Positions 10,233 through 19,357 are shown, numbered from the stretch's first letter. The stretch: DNA of 64,000 nt from Aureimonas endophytica (GCF_014642635.1 NZ_BMIQ01000005.1:248001-312000), one strand, 5' to 3'. Made by a program: numbers and translations. Notes: generated from the sequence alone by a model not told the origin.

Positions 10233-12635
10233 ATGCCCAGCGTCAGAGACGTTCTGAACACGATGGACTACGGTCCCGCCCCGGAAGCCGAGACCCATGT
10301 CGCCGACTGGCTGAAGGCCCATGCGCAAGGCTTCGGCCATTTCATCGGCGGCGCCTTCGTGCCGTCCACAGGCGGCGGGCGCTTTCCCGTCGACAACCCG
10401 GCGCGCGGCACGCGGATCGCGGAGGTGGCGGCCGGAACGCCGGCCGACATCGATGCCGCCGTCGCGGCGGCGCGCCGGGCGCAGGCGCCCTGGGCGGCGC
10501 TGTCCGGCCACGAGCGCGCCCGCCATCTCTATGCGCTCGCCCGCACCATCCAGAAGCGCGAGCGCTTCCTCGCCGTCCTCGAGACGCTCGACAACGGCAA
10601 GCCGATCCGCGAGAGCCGCGACATCGACGTGCCGCTGGTCGCCCGCCATTTCTACCACCATGCCGGCTGGGCCGAGATGCTGGAGAGCGAGTTTCCGGCC
10701 TATGCGCCGGTCGGCGTCTGCGGCCAGATCATTCCCTGGAACTTCCCGCTGCTGATGCTCGCCTGGAAGATCGCGCCGGCGCTCGCCGCCGGCAACACGA
10801 TCGTGCTGAAGCCGGCCGAGTTCACGCCGCTCACCGCGCTGGCCTTCGCCGAGATCTGCCGCGAGACCGGCCTGCCGGAGGGCGTCGTCAACATCGTCAC
10901 CGGCGACGGCGAGACGGGCGCCGCGCTGGTCGCCCATCCGGGCGTCGACAAGATCGCCTTCACCGGCTCGACCGAGGTCGGCCGCCTCATCCGCCGCGCG
11001 ACGGCGGGCTCGGGCAAGAAGCTGTCGCTCGAACTCGGCGGCAAGTCGCCCTTCATCGTCTTCGAGGATGCCGATCTCGACGGCGCGGTGGAAGGCGTCG
11101 TGGACGCCATCTGGTTCAATGGCGGCCAGGTCTGCTGCGCCGGCTCGCGCCTGCTCGTGCAGGAGGGCATTCACGAGCGTTTCCTCGCCAAGCTGAAGCG
11201 CCGCATGGCCGGCCTCGTCACCGGCGAGCCGATGGACAAGTCGGTCGATGTCGGGGCGATCGTCGCGCCGGTCCAGCTCCGGCGCATCCGCGAGCTCGTC
11301 GCCAAGGGCGAGGCGGAAGGCGGCGTCCTGCATCAGGCCGGGGGCAAGCTGCCCGAGACGGGCTCCTTCTTCCCGCCGACGCTCATCACCGAGGTCGAGC
11401 CGGCCTCGACCGTGGCGGAGGTCGAGATCTTCGGGCCGGTCGCGGTGGCGATGACCTTCCGCACGCCGGCCGAGGCGGTGCAGATCGCCAATCACAGCCG
11501 CTACGGCCTTGCCGCCTCGATCTGGACGGAGAACGTCAATCTCGCCCTCGACACGGCGGCGCGGATGAAGGCCGGCGTCGTCTGGATCAACTCCACCAAT
11601 CTCTTCGATGCCGGCGCCGGCTTCGGCGGCTATCGCGAAAGCGGCTTCGGCCGCGAGGGCGGGCGCGAGGGCCTCTACGAATATCTGGTGCCCGCCTGGC
11701 GAAAGGCGCAGGCGTCGGCTTCGGGCGAGGCGCGGGTGGCACCGCCGCTCGTCGCGGTGCCGGAGGCGGGGGCGAGCCTCGGCGCCGTGCCGACCATCGA
11801 CCGCACGGCGAAGCTCTATATCGGCGGCAGGCAGGCGCGGCCGGATTCCGGCTACGGCTATACGGTGCGCGCGCCGGGCGGCGCGGCGCTCGGCCAGGCC
11901 GGGCTCGGCAACCGCAAGGACATCCGCAATGCCGTGGAAGCGGCGGCGGGCGCTGGCGGCTGGGGCGGGGCGAGCGCGCATAACCGGGCGCAGGTCCTCT
12001 ACTACATCGCCGAGAACCTCGCCGCCCGCGCCGCCGAATTCGAGTCGCGCCTCGTCACATTCGGCCAGGAGCCGGACGCGGCGCGGCGCGAGGTGGAGGC
12101 GGCGCTGCGCCGGACCTTCTTCTATGCCGCGCAGGCCGACAAATACGACGGCCGCGTCCATGCGACGAAGACGCGCCACGTGACGCTGGCGATGCCCGAG
12201 CCCTTCGGCGCGATGGGCATTCTCTGCCCGGACGACGCGCCGCTTCTCGGCCTCGTCTCGCTGGTCATGCCGGCGATCGCCATGGGCAACCGGGTGGTCG
12301 TCGTGCCGAGCGAAAGCGCGCCCCTCGCCGCCACCGACCTCTATCAGGTGCTCGACACGTCCGACCTGCCGGGCGGCGTCGTCAATATCGTCACCGGCCC
12401 GCGGGCTGAGTTGGCGAAGACGCTGGCCGAGCATCACGATGTCGCGGCGCTCTGGTATTTCGGCGAGCCCGCCGGCCTCGCCGGGGTGGAGGCGGCCTCC
12501 GCCGGCAACCTGAAGCCCGTCTGGTCGCATGGCGGCGCCCGCATCGACTGGTTCTCGCCCGTCGAGGGCCAGGGCGCCGAATATCTGCGCAACGCCACGC
12601 AGGTGAAGAACATCTGGGTGCCCTATGGCGAGTAA
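10233..12635 (+). CDS. Double-domain aldehyde dehydrogenase (ALDH16-like), copy 1
   Basis: 800 residues, about 1.6 times a normal ALDH. Residues about 30-490 are a complete ALDH with general-base Glu267 (LELGGKSP) and catalytic Cys301 (GQVCCAGSR). Residues about 520-800 are a second ALDH-like segment with cofactor-domain sequence (PDDAPLLGLVSLVMPAIAMG, GGVVNIVTGPRAELAK) but no catalytic Cys motif. This layout is known for bacterial ALDH16 enzymes, which are active in the first domain. It starts 13 bases after deoC with an AAGGAG ribosome site, so oxidation of the acetaldehyde released by DERA is the natural role. Confidence 0.9.
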   Translation: MPSVRDVLNTMDYGPAPEAETHVADWLKAHAQGFGHFIGGAFVPSTGGGRFPVDNPARGTRIAEVAAGTPADIDAAVAAARRAQAPWAALSGHERARHLYALARTIQKRERFLAVLETLDNGKPIRESRDIDVPLVARHFYHHAGWAEMLESEFPAYAPVGVCGQIIPWNFPLLMLAWKIAPALAAGNTIVLKPAEFTPLTALAFAEICRETGLPEGVVNIVTGDGETGAALVAHPGVDKIAFTGSTEVGRLIRRATAGSGKKLSLELGGKSPFIVFEDADLDGAVEGVVDAIWFNGGQVCCAGSRLLVQEGIHERFLAKLKRRMAGLVTGEPMDKSVDVGAIVAPVQLRRIRELVAKGEAEGGVLHQAGGKLPETGSFFPPTLITEVEPASTVAEVEIFGPVAVAMTFRTPAEAVQIANHSRYGLAASIWTENVNLALDTAARMKAGVVWINSTNLFDAGAGFGGYRESGFGREGGREGLYEYLVPAWRKAQASASGEARVAPPLVAVPEAGASLGAVPTIDRTAKLYIGGRQARPDSGYGYTVRAPGGAALGQAGLGNRKDIRNAVEAAAGAGGWGGASAHNRAQVLYYIAENLAARAAEFESRLVTFGQEPDAARREVEAALRRTFFYAAQADKYDGRVHATKTRHVTLAMPEPFGAMGILCPDDAPLLGLVSLVMPAIAMGNRVVVVPSESAPLAATDLYQVLDTSDLPGGVVNIVTGPRAELAKTLAEHHDVAALWYFGEPAGLAGVEAASAGNLKPVWSHGGARIDWFSPVEGQGAEYLRNATQVKNIWVPYGE

Positions 12636-12687
12636 TACTGGCTCGCTGATGCGCTGATCCTTGGCGCCTCCGCCTCAGCATCGTCAG

Positions 12688-12722
12688 CATCGTCATCCCG
12701 GGTCCGACCCGGGATGACGATG
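12688..12722. terminator. Long perfect hairpin after the first DERA-ALDH operon
   Basis: CATCGTCATCCCGGGTC, one base, then its exact complement make a 17-bp stem. The GTCATCCCGGGTC...GACCCGGGATGAC core is a common dispersed palindrome in alphaproteobacteria. It probably ends or stabilises the upstream mRNA; there is no T tract. Confidence 0.6.
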
Positions 12723-12805
12723 CGGCGAGGTGAGCGATCGAGGTCGGACGATCGCCGCGTCGCCACAGGATGCGAACCGAGATTTCGGGACGCCCCGCCG
12801 CCTTG

Positions 12806-12827
12806 TGAAAGCTAAATGAAAGTTAAG
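12806..12827 (+). promoter_or_regulatory. Tandem 11-bp direct repeats upstream of the NMT1-type transporter
   Basis: TGAAAGCTAA (12806-12815) and TGAAAGTTAA (12817-12826) start 11 bases apart, i.e. one helical turn. This is the usual arrangement for OmpR/PhoB-type response regulators. It lies about 85 bases upstream of the binding-protein start; a TctD-like regulator is encoded about 4.6 kb away. Confidence 0.4.
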
Positions 12828-12910
12828 CCCGCTAGCTTGCCTTCAAGAGGTCGGCCGGGATGGGCATGGAGGTGCGCCACCGATCTCGCTTTCTCAGGGA
12901 GGATGCCTTC

Positions 12911-13927
12911 ATGCGTTTCGGGCGCGGATTTCTGCACGCCGTTTCCTTGCCGGTCCTGGCCGCGGCCGGCCTTTTCGCGACCACCGCGCTCGGCAGCGCG
13001 GCCGAGAAGATCACCATCATGGTCGGCGGCTACGAGAAGCAGATCTATCTGCCGGCGAAGCTCGCCGAGAGCCTCGGCTATTTCAAGGACGAGGGGATCG
13101 AGGTCGAGCTCCTAAACGAAGCGGCGGGCGTCGATGCCGAGAACCAGCTTCTGGCCGGCGCGGTGCAGGGCGTCGTCGGCTTCTACGACCATTGCGTCGA
13201 CCTTCAGGCCAAGGGCAAGTTCGTCCAGTCCGTCGTCCAGTTCAGCCAGGCGCCGGGCGAGGTCGAGCTCGTCTCCACCAAGCATCCCGACGTGAAGTCC
13301 TTCGCCGATCTGAAGGGCAAGAGCGTCGGCGTGACGGGCCTCGGCTCCTCCACCAATTTCCTCACGCTCTTCATGGCGTCCAAGGCCGGCCTGAAGGGCG
13401 GCGAGGTCACGACGGTGCCGGTCGGCGCCGGCGGCACCTTCATCGCCGCGATGCAGCAGGACCAGATCCAGGCCGGCATGACGACCGAGCCGACCATCTC
13501 CCGCATGCTGAAGACCGGCGAGGCGACGGTCCTCATCGATCTGCGCACCCCGGACGCCACCCGCGCGGCGCTGGGCGGCCTCTATCCGGCGGCCTCCCTC
13601 TATATGGAGGCCTCCTTCGTGGAGGCGCATAAGGACGAGGTGCAGAAGCTCGCCAATGCCTTCGTCAAGACGCTGAAATACATCCACGCCCATTCGGCCG
13701 AGGAGATCGCCGACCAGCTGCCGAAGAGCTTCTATGTCGGCGACAAGGACGGCTACGTGAAGGCGCTGGAGGCCGGCAAGCCCATGTTCACGCAGGACGG
13801 CGTGATGCCGGAGGACGGGCCGAAGACGGTGCTCGCGGTGCTCTCCGAGTTCTCCAAGAACGTCAAGGGCAAGCAGATCGACCTGTCGAAGACCTATACG
13901 ACGGAATTCGTGAAGAACGCCAAGTAA
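12911..13927 (+). CDS. ABC transporter substrate-binding protein (NMT1/SsuA type)
   Basis: 338-residue periplasmic protein with a signal peptide ending near residue 29 (TALGSAAEK). The body has the NMT1/THI5-SsuA fold hallmarks: KLAESLGYFKDEGIEVEL, DLKGKSVGVTGLGSSTNF and QAGMTTEPTISRML. Family members bind sulfonates, taurine, nitrate, thiamine precursors or aromatic acids. The ATG at 12911 follows AGGGAGGA and begins the signal peptide. It starts a three-gene importer with the SsuB- and SsuC-like genes; no catabolic gene is adjacent, so the ligand is unknown. Confidence 0.88.
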   Translation: MRFGRGFLHAVSLPVLAAAGLFATTALGSAAEKITIMVGGYEKQIYLPAKLAESLGYFKDEGIEVELLNEAAGVDAENQLLAGAVQGVVGFYDHCVDLQAKGKFVQSVVQFSQAPGEVELVSTKHPDVKSFADLKGKSVGVTGLGSSTNFLTLFMASKAGLKGGEVTTVPVGAGGTFIAAMQQDQIQAGMTTEPTISRMLKTGEATVLIDLRTPDATRAALGGLYPAASLYMEASFVEAHKDEVQKLANAFVKTLKYIHAHSAEEIADQLPKSFYVGDKDGYVKALEAGKPMFTQDGVMPEDGPKTVLAVLSEFSKNVKGKQIDLSKTYTTEFVKNAK

Positions 13928-13938
13928 TCGGAAGCGAG

Positions 13939-13960
13939 GCGCCCGCCGCGCGGCGGGCGC
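13939..13960 (+). terminator. Perfect GC palindrome between binding-protein and ATPase genes
   Basis: A 22-base perfect palindrome centred on GCCGCGCGGC follows the binding-protein stop by 11 bases. Such hairpins typically protect the abundant binding-protein message and reduce downstream expression. No T tract follows. Confidence 0.5.
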
Positions 13961-14018
13961 GCCTTCCCCGATCGGACGCTTCATCTGCGCGCCAAGGGCG
14001 CCGCCGAAAGGATCCCCC

Positions 14019-14837
14019 ATGTCCTTCGATCAGGGCGCGACGCCCGCCATCGAACTCGTCAACGTCACCCGCCGCTTCGTCTCGCCGACCGGCAAGACCC
14101 TGACGGCGCTTCGCAACTTCACCATGACCGTCGAGCGCGGCGAATTCGTCGCCGTGGTCGGCCCGACCGGCTGCGGCAAGTCGACGACGCTGAACCTCGT
14201 CACCGGCCTCGCCCGGCCGAGCGCCGGCGAGGTCCGCCTGATGGGCGGCCCGGTGAAGGGCATCGACCCGCGCGTCGGCTTCGCCTTCCAGAAGGACGCG
14301 CTGTTTCCCTGGAAGAACGTCATCGACAACGTGATGGCCGGCCCGCTCTTCCGCCGGAAGTCGAAGGCTGTGGCCGAGGCCGCCGCCAAGGACTGGCTCG
14401 CCCGCGTCGGCCTGACGAAGTTCCTGCATCACTATCCGCACCAGCTTTCCGGCGGCATGCGCAAGCGCGTCTCGCTCGCTCAGACCTTCATCAACGAGCC
14501 GGAAATCCTCCTGATGGACGAGCCCTTCTCGGCGCTGGACGTGCAGACCCGCACAGTGATGCACGAGGAGCTTCTGAAGCTCTGGGCCGAGCGCCAAGCC
14601 TCCGTCGTCTTCGTCACCCACGATCTGGAGGAGGCGGTGGCGCTGGCCGATAAGGTCTATGTGCTGACCGCCGGCCCGGCGACGGTGAAGTCGGTCTACC
14701 GGATCGACCTGCCGCGCCCGCGCGTCGTCTCGGAGATCCGCTACGAGCCGCGCTTCATCGACTATTGCAAGACCATCTGGGAGGACCTGCGCCAGGAGGT
14801 CGAGACCAGCTATCGCCGCGCCAGCGAAGCTGCCTGA
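14019..14837 (+). CDS. ABC transporter ATP-binding protein (SsuB/TauB type)
   Basis: 272-residue ATPase. Walker A is GPTGCGKST at about residues 48-56, the Q-loop is FAFQKDALFPWKNV, the signature is LSGGMRKRV and Walker B is ILLMDEPFSALD followed by the H-loop FVTHDLEEAV. This Q-loop and signature combination is typical of nitrate/sulfonate/taurine importers. It lies between the binding-protein and permease genes. Confidence 0.92.
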   Translation: MSFDQGATPAIELVNVTRRFVSPTGKTLTALRNFTMTVERGEFVAVVGPTGCGKSTTLNLVTGLARPSAGEVRLMGGPVKGIDPRVGFAFQKDALFPWKNVIDNVMAGPLFRRKSKAVAEAAAKDWLARVGLTKFLHHYPHQLSGGMRKRVSLAQTFINEPEILLMDEPFSALDVQTRTVMHEELLKLWAERQASVVFVTHDLEEAVALADKVYVLTAGPATVKSVYRIDLPRPRVVSEIRYEPRFIDYCKTIWEDLRQEVETSYRRASEAA

Positions 14838-14854
14838 GAAGAGGAGGACGCGAC

Positions 14855-15733
14855 ATGACCGACGTCACGATGGAAGCGGCGGCCCCCGCCTTCCGCCCCG
14901 GCACCAGCGACAAGGAGATCGAGGCGGCGGCGCTCAAATCGATCAAGCGCCGCAAGCAGCTCGTCCTGTTCTGGCAGATCACGATCCTCGTCGCCGCGCT
15001 CGGCCTCTGGGAGCTCTCGTCCGATCTGAACTGGATCGACCCGTTCTTCTACGCGAGCCCGAGCGCCGTCGCCGAACGGCTCTACGACTGGGCGCTCAAC
15101 GGCACGACCGAGGGCTCGCTCTGGTACAATCTCGGCGTCACCATGCAGGAGGCGCTGATCGGCTTCTTCACCGGCTCCTTCGCCGGCGTGGTGGTCGGCA
15201 TCGGCCTCGGCCGCAACCAGATGCTGTCCGACATCTTCTCGGTCTATATCAAGGCGATCAACTCGATCCCGCGCGTCGTGCTGGCGCCGATCTTCATCAT
15301 GATCATGGGCCTCGGCCTCGCCTCCAAGGTGGCGCTCGCCTTCGTCATGGTGTTCTTCGTCGTCTTCGCCAATGCCTTCCAGGGCGTGCGCGAGGCCGAT
15401 CGCGACATGATCGCCAATGCCCGCATCCTCGGCGCCTCGGACTGGCAGGTGACGCGCACCGTCGTCGTGCCCTCGGCGATGAGCTGGATCTTCGCCAGCC
15501 TCCACGTCTCCTTCGGCTTCGCGATCATCGGCGCCATCGTCGGCGAGTTCGTCGGCGCCCGCTTCGGCATCGGCCAGCTGATCTCGATCGCCAAGGGCAC
15601 GTTCGACGCCGCCGGCATGTTCGCCGCCATCGTCCTCGTGATGGTCGTGACGCTGGCCGCCGAGGCGGTGATGACCATGATCGAGAACCGCCTCGCCAAA
15701 TGGCGCCCGCAGCAGAGCCTCGACACGCACTGA
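14855..15733 (+). CDS. ABC transporter permease (SsuC/TauC type)
   Basis: 292-residue inner-membrane permease with about six membrane segments and the EAA-type cytoplasmic loop (GVREADRDMIANARILGASD). The start at 14855 follows GAGGAGG by about 8 bases; it leaves a short charged cytoplasmic N terminus before the first membrane segment. It completes the NMT1-type importer. A hairpin and a rho-independent terminator follow. Confidence 0.9.
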   Translation: MTDVTMEAAAPAFRPGTSDKEIEAAALKSIKRRKQLVLFWQITILVAALGLWELSSDLNWIDPFFYASPSAVAERLYDWALNGTTEGSLWYNLGVTMQEALIGFFTGSFAGVVVGIGLGRNQMLSDIFSVYIKAINSIPRVVLAPIFIMIMGLGLASKVALAFVMVFFVVFANAFQGVREADRDMIANARILGASDWQVTRTVVVPSAMSWIFASLHVSFGFAIIGAIVGEFVGARFGIGQLISIAKGTFDAAGMFAAIVLVMVVTLAAEAVMTMIENRLAKWRPQQSLDTH

Positions 15734-15738
15734 TCGCA

Positions 15739-15754
15739 CGGGGCCAAGGCCCCG
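15739..15754 (+). terminator. Short GC hairpin after the SsuC-like gene
   Basis: CGGGGCCAAGGCCCCG forms a 7-bp stem with a 2-base loop, 5 bases after the permease stop. It precedes a stronger terminator at 15778. Confidence 0.45.
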
Positions 15755-15777
15755 CCGCCCTCCCTTCGGAAAGCCGG

Positions 15778-15812
15778 ACGCCCGCGCGGAGCTCTTCTCG
15801 CGGGCGTTTCTT
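15778..15812 (+). terminator. Rho-independent terminator of the NMT1-type transporter operon
   Basis: ACGCCCGCG (15778-15786), a 12-base loop and CGCGGGCGT (15799-15807) are followed by a T-rich run (TTCTTCT). The remainder to 16052 has only a degenerate copy of the GAGATCAGGC repeat tail and no gene. Confidence 0.7.
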
Positions 15813-16052
15813 CTGACTCGGCACTCATCGACATCCGGATTATCCCGGCCAAGGTGACGGACTGGTCGATGACGAAGGGCTTACCTGTCGAAGGACATTT
15901 CGTGATCCGAGTCTTCAGGCCGAAACGGCCGCGCTCAACCTGATCGCCTCGTCAAGGAGGGAGATCGCAGCTCGATGGTCTCGCTTCCCGAGTTTTCGTC
16001 GCCATGACCGACGCTGCCGCCGGAGACTGGCTCGATCTCCTCATGGGAGAGA

Positions 16053-17453
16053 TCAGGCCGCGTTATGGTCCGCCGCCGCCGGCAGCCGCACCGTCACGTC
16101 CAGGCCGCCGTCGCCGGACGTGCCGAGCGTGACCGTGCCGCCGGCGCCCGTCACCACCTCGCGCACGATGGCGAGGCCGAGGCCGCTGCCCTCCGCCTTC
16201 GTGCCCATGATGCGGTAGAAGCGCTCGAAGACCTGCTCGCGCTCCTCCGGCGGAATGCCGGGGCCGCTGTCGCCGACGGCGACCGTCACCTCCGCGCCGG
16301 CCCGCCGCACGGCGACCGTGACGCGGCCGGGGGCGGGGGTGTAGCGCAGCGCGTTGTCGACGAGATTGACCACCATCTCCTTCAGCATCGTGCCGTCGCC
16401 GGTAACGGGCGCCGGCCCGTCCTCGTCGAGCCCGAGATCGATGCCGCGCCGCAGCGCCTCCTCGACATGGGCTTCCAGCACCTGCCGGGCGACGGCGCTC
16501 ATGTCGATGCGGTCGGCGCGGGGCGCGCGGCTGCCGGGCTCGGCGCGGGTGAGGGTGAGGAGTTGCTCGGCGAGCCGCGTCACCTGCCGCGTCGAGCGGA
16601 TGAGCGCCTGGAGCGCCTCGCCGCGCCGCTGCGGATCGGTCTCGCGCACGGCGAAGCTCGCCTGCGTCGACAGGAGCGTCAGGGGCGTGCGCAGCTGGTG
16701 GGCGGCATTGGCGACGAAGCGGCTCTGCGCCGCCATCTGCCGCCGGACGCGCGTCATGTAATCGTTGAGCGCCTGAACGAGCGGGCGCAGCTCGGTCTGC
16801 ACCAGGGCGGGGTCGAAGGGTTCGAGCTCGTCGCGGCGGCGCGCCCGCACCGCGTCGCGCAGGCGCAGGACCGGCGCGAGGCCGCGCTGGAGGCCGAGCA
16901 CCGTGACGAGCCCGGCGACGAGGACGAGCAGCCCCTGATCCGCGACATTGGCGAGCCAGAGCGAGCCGCGCATCGCGCTCCAGCCGAGGCGCGTGACGGC
17001 GACGGTGACGCCGATCTCCCCGTCCGGCCCGAGCCCCACCACCGGATGGATCAGCATCAGCCGCCGGATGGCGGCGCCGCGAAACGCGCCGTCCTCGCCG
17101 ACCGCCACCCGCGCCGGCTCGCCGAGATCGGCATAGCCGGCGACGAGATTGCCCCAGGCCGTCGTCACCCGGAAATAGACCTTGTCGCGGTGGCCGGTGT
17201 CGAAGATCTCCAGCGCCGCCGGCGGGATGTCGACCTGCACCGCGCCGCCCGGATCGACGCGCACCGCCTCGGCGATGACGCGGGCCGAGCCGAGCAGCAG
17301 ATTGTCCGTGACGAGATCGGCCGTCTCGGTGGCCCGCACCAGGCCGGAATAGAGGTTGAAGCCGATCACCAGGACGAGCGTCGCCATGACCGAGGCGACG
17401 AGCTGGGCGCGCAGGCTGCGGCGCAGGCGCCCGAACAGGCCAAGACCGGCCAC
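16053..17453 (-). CDS. Two-component sensor histidine kinase (TctE-like)
   Basis: 466 residues. An N-terminal membrane segment (about 10-32), a periplasmic 2CSK_N-type sensor region (about 35-150, with FDTGHRDKVYFRV), a second membrane segment, a linker, then a HisKA domain with phospho-acceptor His252 (NAAHQLRTPL) and a HATPase domain with N box NLVDNALRYTP, G1 DSGPGIPPEE and G2 GSGLGLAIV. This matches TctE-type kinases. The GTG start at 17453 is chosen because it lies 4 bases after the response-regulator stop; no better start exists nearby. Partner of the TctD-like regulator. Confidence 0.88.
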   Translation of the reverse strand: MAGLGLFGRLRRSLRAQLVASVMATLVLVIGFNLYSGLVRATETADLVTDNLLLGSARVIAEAVRVDPGGAVQVDIPPAALEIFDTGHRDKVYFRVTTAWGNLVAGYADLGEPARVAVGEDGAFRGAAIRRLMLIHPVVGLGPDGEIGVTVAVTRLGWSAMRGSLWLANVADQGLLVLVAGLVTVLGLQRGLAPVLRLRDAVRARRRDELEPFDPALVQTELRPLVQALNDYMTRVRRQMAAQSRFVANAAHQLRTPLTLLSTQASFAVRETDPQRRGEALQALIRSTRQVTRLAEQLLTLTRAEPGSRAPRADRIDMSAVARQVLEAHVEEALRRGIDLGLDEDGPAPVTGDGTMLKEMVVNLVDNALRYTPAPGRVTVAVRRAGAEVTVAVGDSGPGIPPEEREQVFERFYRIMGTKAEGSGLGLAIVREVVTGAGGTVTLGTSGDGGLDVTVRLPAAADHNAA

Positions 17454-17457
17454 CGGC

Positions 17458-18123
17458 TCAGCCGGCCCGCAGCATGTAGCCGAGGCCGCGCAGCGTCGCG
17501 ATCTGCACCGCGCCGCCTTCCAGCTTCCTGCGCACGCGATGGACATAGATCTCGATCGCGGAAGGATCGGGCTCGGCGTCGAGGCCGAAGACGCTCTGCG
17601 ACAGGGCGGCCTTCGACACGGTGCTGCCGGCCTTCAGCATCAGGAATTCCAGGACGGAATGTTCGCGCGGCGTCAGCGACAGGATCTCGCCCTTCAGCGA
17701 GAACTGGCGCGTCACCGTGTCGAGCGTCAGGTCGCCGAGCGCGATCTCGGGATTGGCGAGATCGTGGCCGCGCCGGATGAGGGCGCGCAGCCGCGCTTCC
17801 AGCTCCGGCAGCTCGAAGGGCTTGGCGAGATAGTCGTCGGCGCCGGAATCGAGACCGGCGACACGGCCCTCCAGCGAGGCATTGGCGGTGAGGATCAGCA
17901 CCGGCACCTTGCGGCCGGCGCGGCGGATGCGCTTCAAGAGCGTCATGCCGTCGAGCTTGGGCAGCGACAGGTCGAGAATGACGGCGGCATAGTCGGCGAC
18001 GGCCAGGAAGTCCTCCGCCTCCTCGCCGTCATGGACGGTGTCGACCGAATATTGCGCCTGGGTCAGCGCCCGGGCGAGCCAGGTCGCCAGGTCATGATTG
18101 TCCTCCACGATCAGCAACCGCAT
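17458..18123 (-). CDS. OmpR-family response regulator (TctD-like)
   Basis: 221 residues: receiver domain (1-115) with acidic pocket E7/D8, phospho-acceptor Asp51 (VILDLSLPKLDG) and Lys in YLAKPFELPELEAR, then a winged-helix output domain (about 125-221) with LTPREHSVLEFLMLKAG and VHRVRRKLEGG. The gene precedes the kinase by 4 bases in one operon. TctD proteins classically control tricarboxylate uptake, but no tct transporter is present; the nearest transporter is the convergent NMT1-type system. Confidence 0.9.
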   Translation of the reverse strand: MRLLIVEDNHDLATWLARALTQAQYSVDTVHDGEEAEDFLAVADYAAVILDLSLPKLDGMTLLKRIRRAGRKVPVLILTANASLEGRVAGLDSGADDYLAKPFELPELEARLRALIRRGHDLANPEIALGDLTLDTVTRQFSLKGEILSLTPREHSVLEFLMLKAGSTVSKAALSQSVFGLDAEPDPSAIEIYVHRVRRKLEGGAVQIATLRGLGYMLRAG

Positions 18124-18328
18124 GCCGCCCGAACTCCCGCGCCGCGCCATCATAGGGGTGGCGGCCGGGCCTGCAAACGCCTCGATCGCGCCGGGAGGGG
18201 AGATCGAAACGTCTCGCCCCGCCCGTCGCCGCCGGCCTCGCGGGCGAGGGGTGCAAGCCCCGCCCAAATTGCCTAGCCTGCGCGACAGAGTCGCCGCGAG
18301 CGCGACCGAGGACCGTCTGGCACCGAGA

Positions 18329-19255
18329 ATGGGCAAAAACTTTCTTGTCGTCGATCCCGAGAAGGATTTCAGCGTCATCAGGGGGCTCGCCTCGCCCGCC
18401 CGGATCGCGATCCTCAAGCTTCTCCGGCACAAGGGAGCGCTGAACGTCAACGAGATCGCGGGTCTTCTGGCGATTCCCCAGTCCAGCGTCTCGATGAACG
18501 TCCAGGCGCTGCAGGACGCGGGCCTGATCGGCGTCGAGATCGTCAAGGCCCGCAAGGGCAATCAGAAGGTCTGCCATTCGCTCTATGACGAGGTGGTGAT
18601 CGTCCTGAAGAGTGACGAGAGGCCGGCGGAGGCGGGCACGATCGAGGTCGCCATGCCGCTCGGGCTCTATACGGGCTGCGACGTCTCGGCGCCCTGCGGG
18701 CTCGGCTCGGCGGAGGGCATCATCGGCCTCCTCGACGTGCCGAGCACCTTTCTCGACCCCGCCCGGATGAAGGCGGGGCTGCTCTGGTTCACACGCGGCC
18801 ATGTCGAATACCAGTTTCCGAACAATGCCCGGCTCGCCGATGCGACGATCCGGGAGATCGAGTTCACGCTCGAACTGAGCTCCGAGGTTCCGGGCACCAG
18901 CGCCGACTGGCCGTCCGACATCACGCTCGCGGTCAACGGCGTCGAGATCCTCACCTGGACCTCGCCCGGCGATTTCGGCGACCGGCGCGGAACCTTCACG
19001 CCCGACTGGTGGAAGCTGAAGGGCTCGCAATATGGCGAGTTGAAGAGCTTCCGCGTGACGAGGGAGGGCACGTTCGTCGACGGGCGGCGCGTCTCCGACG
19101 TCGCCATTTCGGCGCTCGACCTCGAACGGCACCATTCGATCCGCCTGCGGATCGGCGTGCGGCCGGATGCGGACCATCCCGGCGGCATCAACATCTTCGG
19201 CCGGGGCTTCGGCAATCACGACCAGGACATCGTGCTGCGCCTGAGGACGGCCTGA
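18329..19255 (+). CDS. ArsR-type HTH regulator with C-terminal sensory domain, next to abfA
   Basis: 308 residues. Residues about 12-75 form an ArsR-like winged helix (LASPARIAILKLLRHKG, IPQSSVSMNVQALQDAGLI). The remaining 220 residues are a beta-rich domain with several Trp/Gly motifs (CDVSAPCGLGSAEGIIG, TPDWWKLKGSQYGELK) that I cannot place in a named ligand-binding family. The ATG at 18329 starts the conserved part; longer in-frame extensions lie upstream without a better start signal. It precedes the arabinofuranosidase gene by 113 bases on the same strand and probably regulates it, perhaps sensing arabinose or arabino-oligosaccharide. Confidence 0.78.
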   Translation: MGKNFLVVDPEKDFSVIRGLASPARIAILKLLRHKGALNVNEIAGLLAIPQSSVSMNVQALQDAGLIGVEIVKARKGNQKVCHSLYDEVVIVLKSDERPAEAGTIEVAMPLGLYTGCDVSAPCGLGSAEGIIGLLDVPSTFLDPARMKAGLLWFTRGHVEYQFPNNARLADATIREIEFTLELSSEVPGTSADWPSDITLAVNGVEILTWTSPGDFGDRRGTFTPDWWKLKGSQYGELKSFRVTREGTFVDGRRVSDVAISALDLERHHSIRLRIGVRPDADHPGGINIFGRGFGNHDQDIVLRLRTA

Positions 19256-19331
19256 CGGCTGGCCCGCCGAACCATTCCCGGCTAAATATTTCGCTTGACC
19301 CCGGCGCCGGCCTCCGCTCAACATAGGAAAA

Positions 19332-19357
19332 CTGATATGTATCAAGTTATCTGATAT
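19332..19357 (+). promoter_or_regulatory. Repeated CTGATAT operator candidate upstream of abfA
   Basis: CTGATAT occurs at 19332-19338 and 19351-19357, 19 bases apart; the first lies in the inverted repeat TGATATGTATCA (19333-19344). The A/T-rich block stands out in otherwise G+C-rich DNA and sits just before the ATG at 19369. It is a likely target of the adjacent ArsR-like regulator. A TTGACC (19295-19300) upstream could be the -35 element. Confidence 0.5.
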
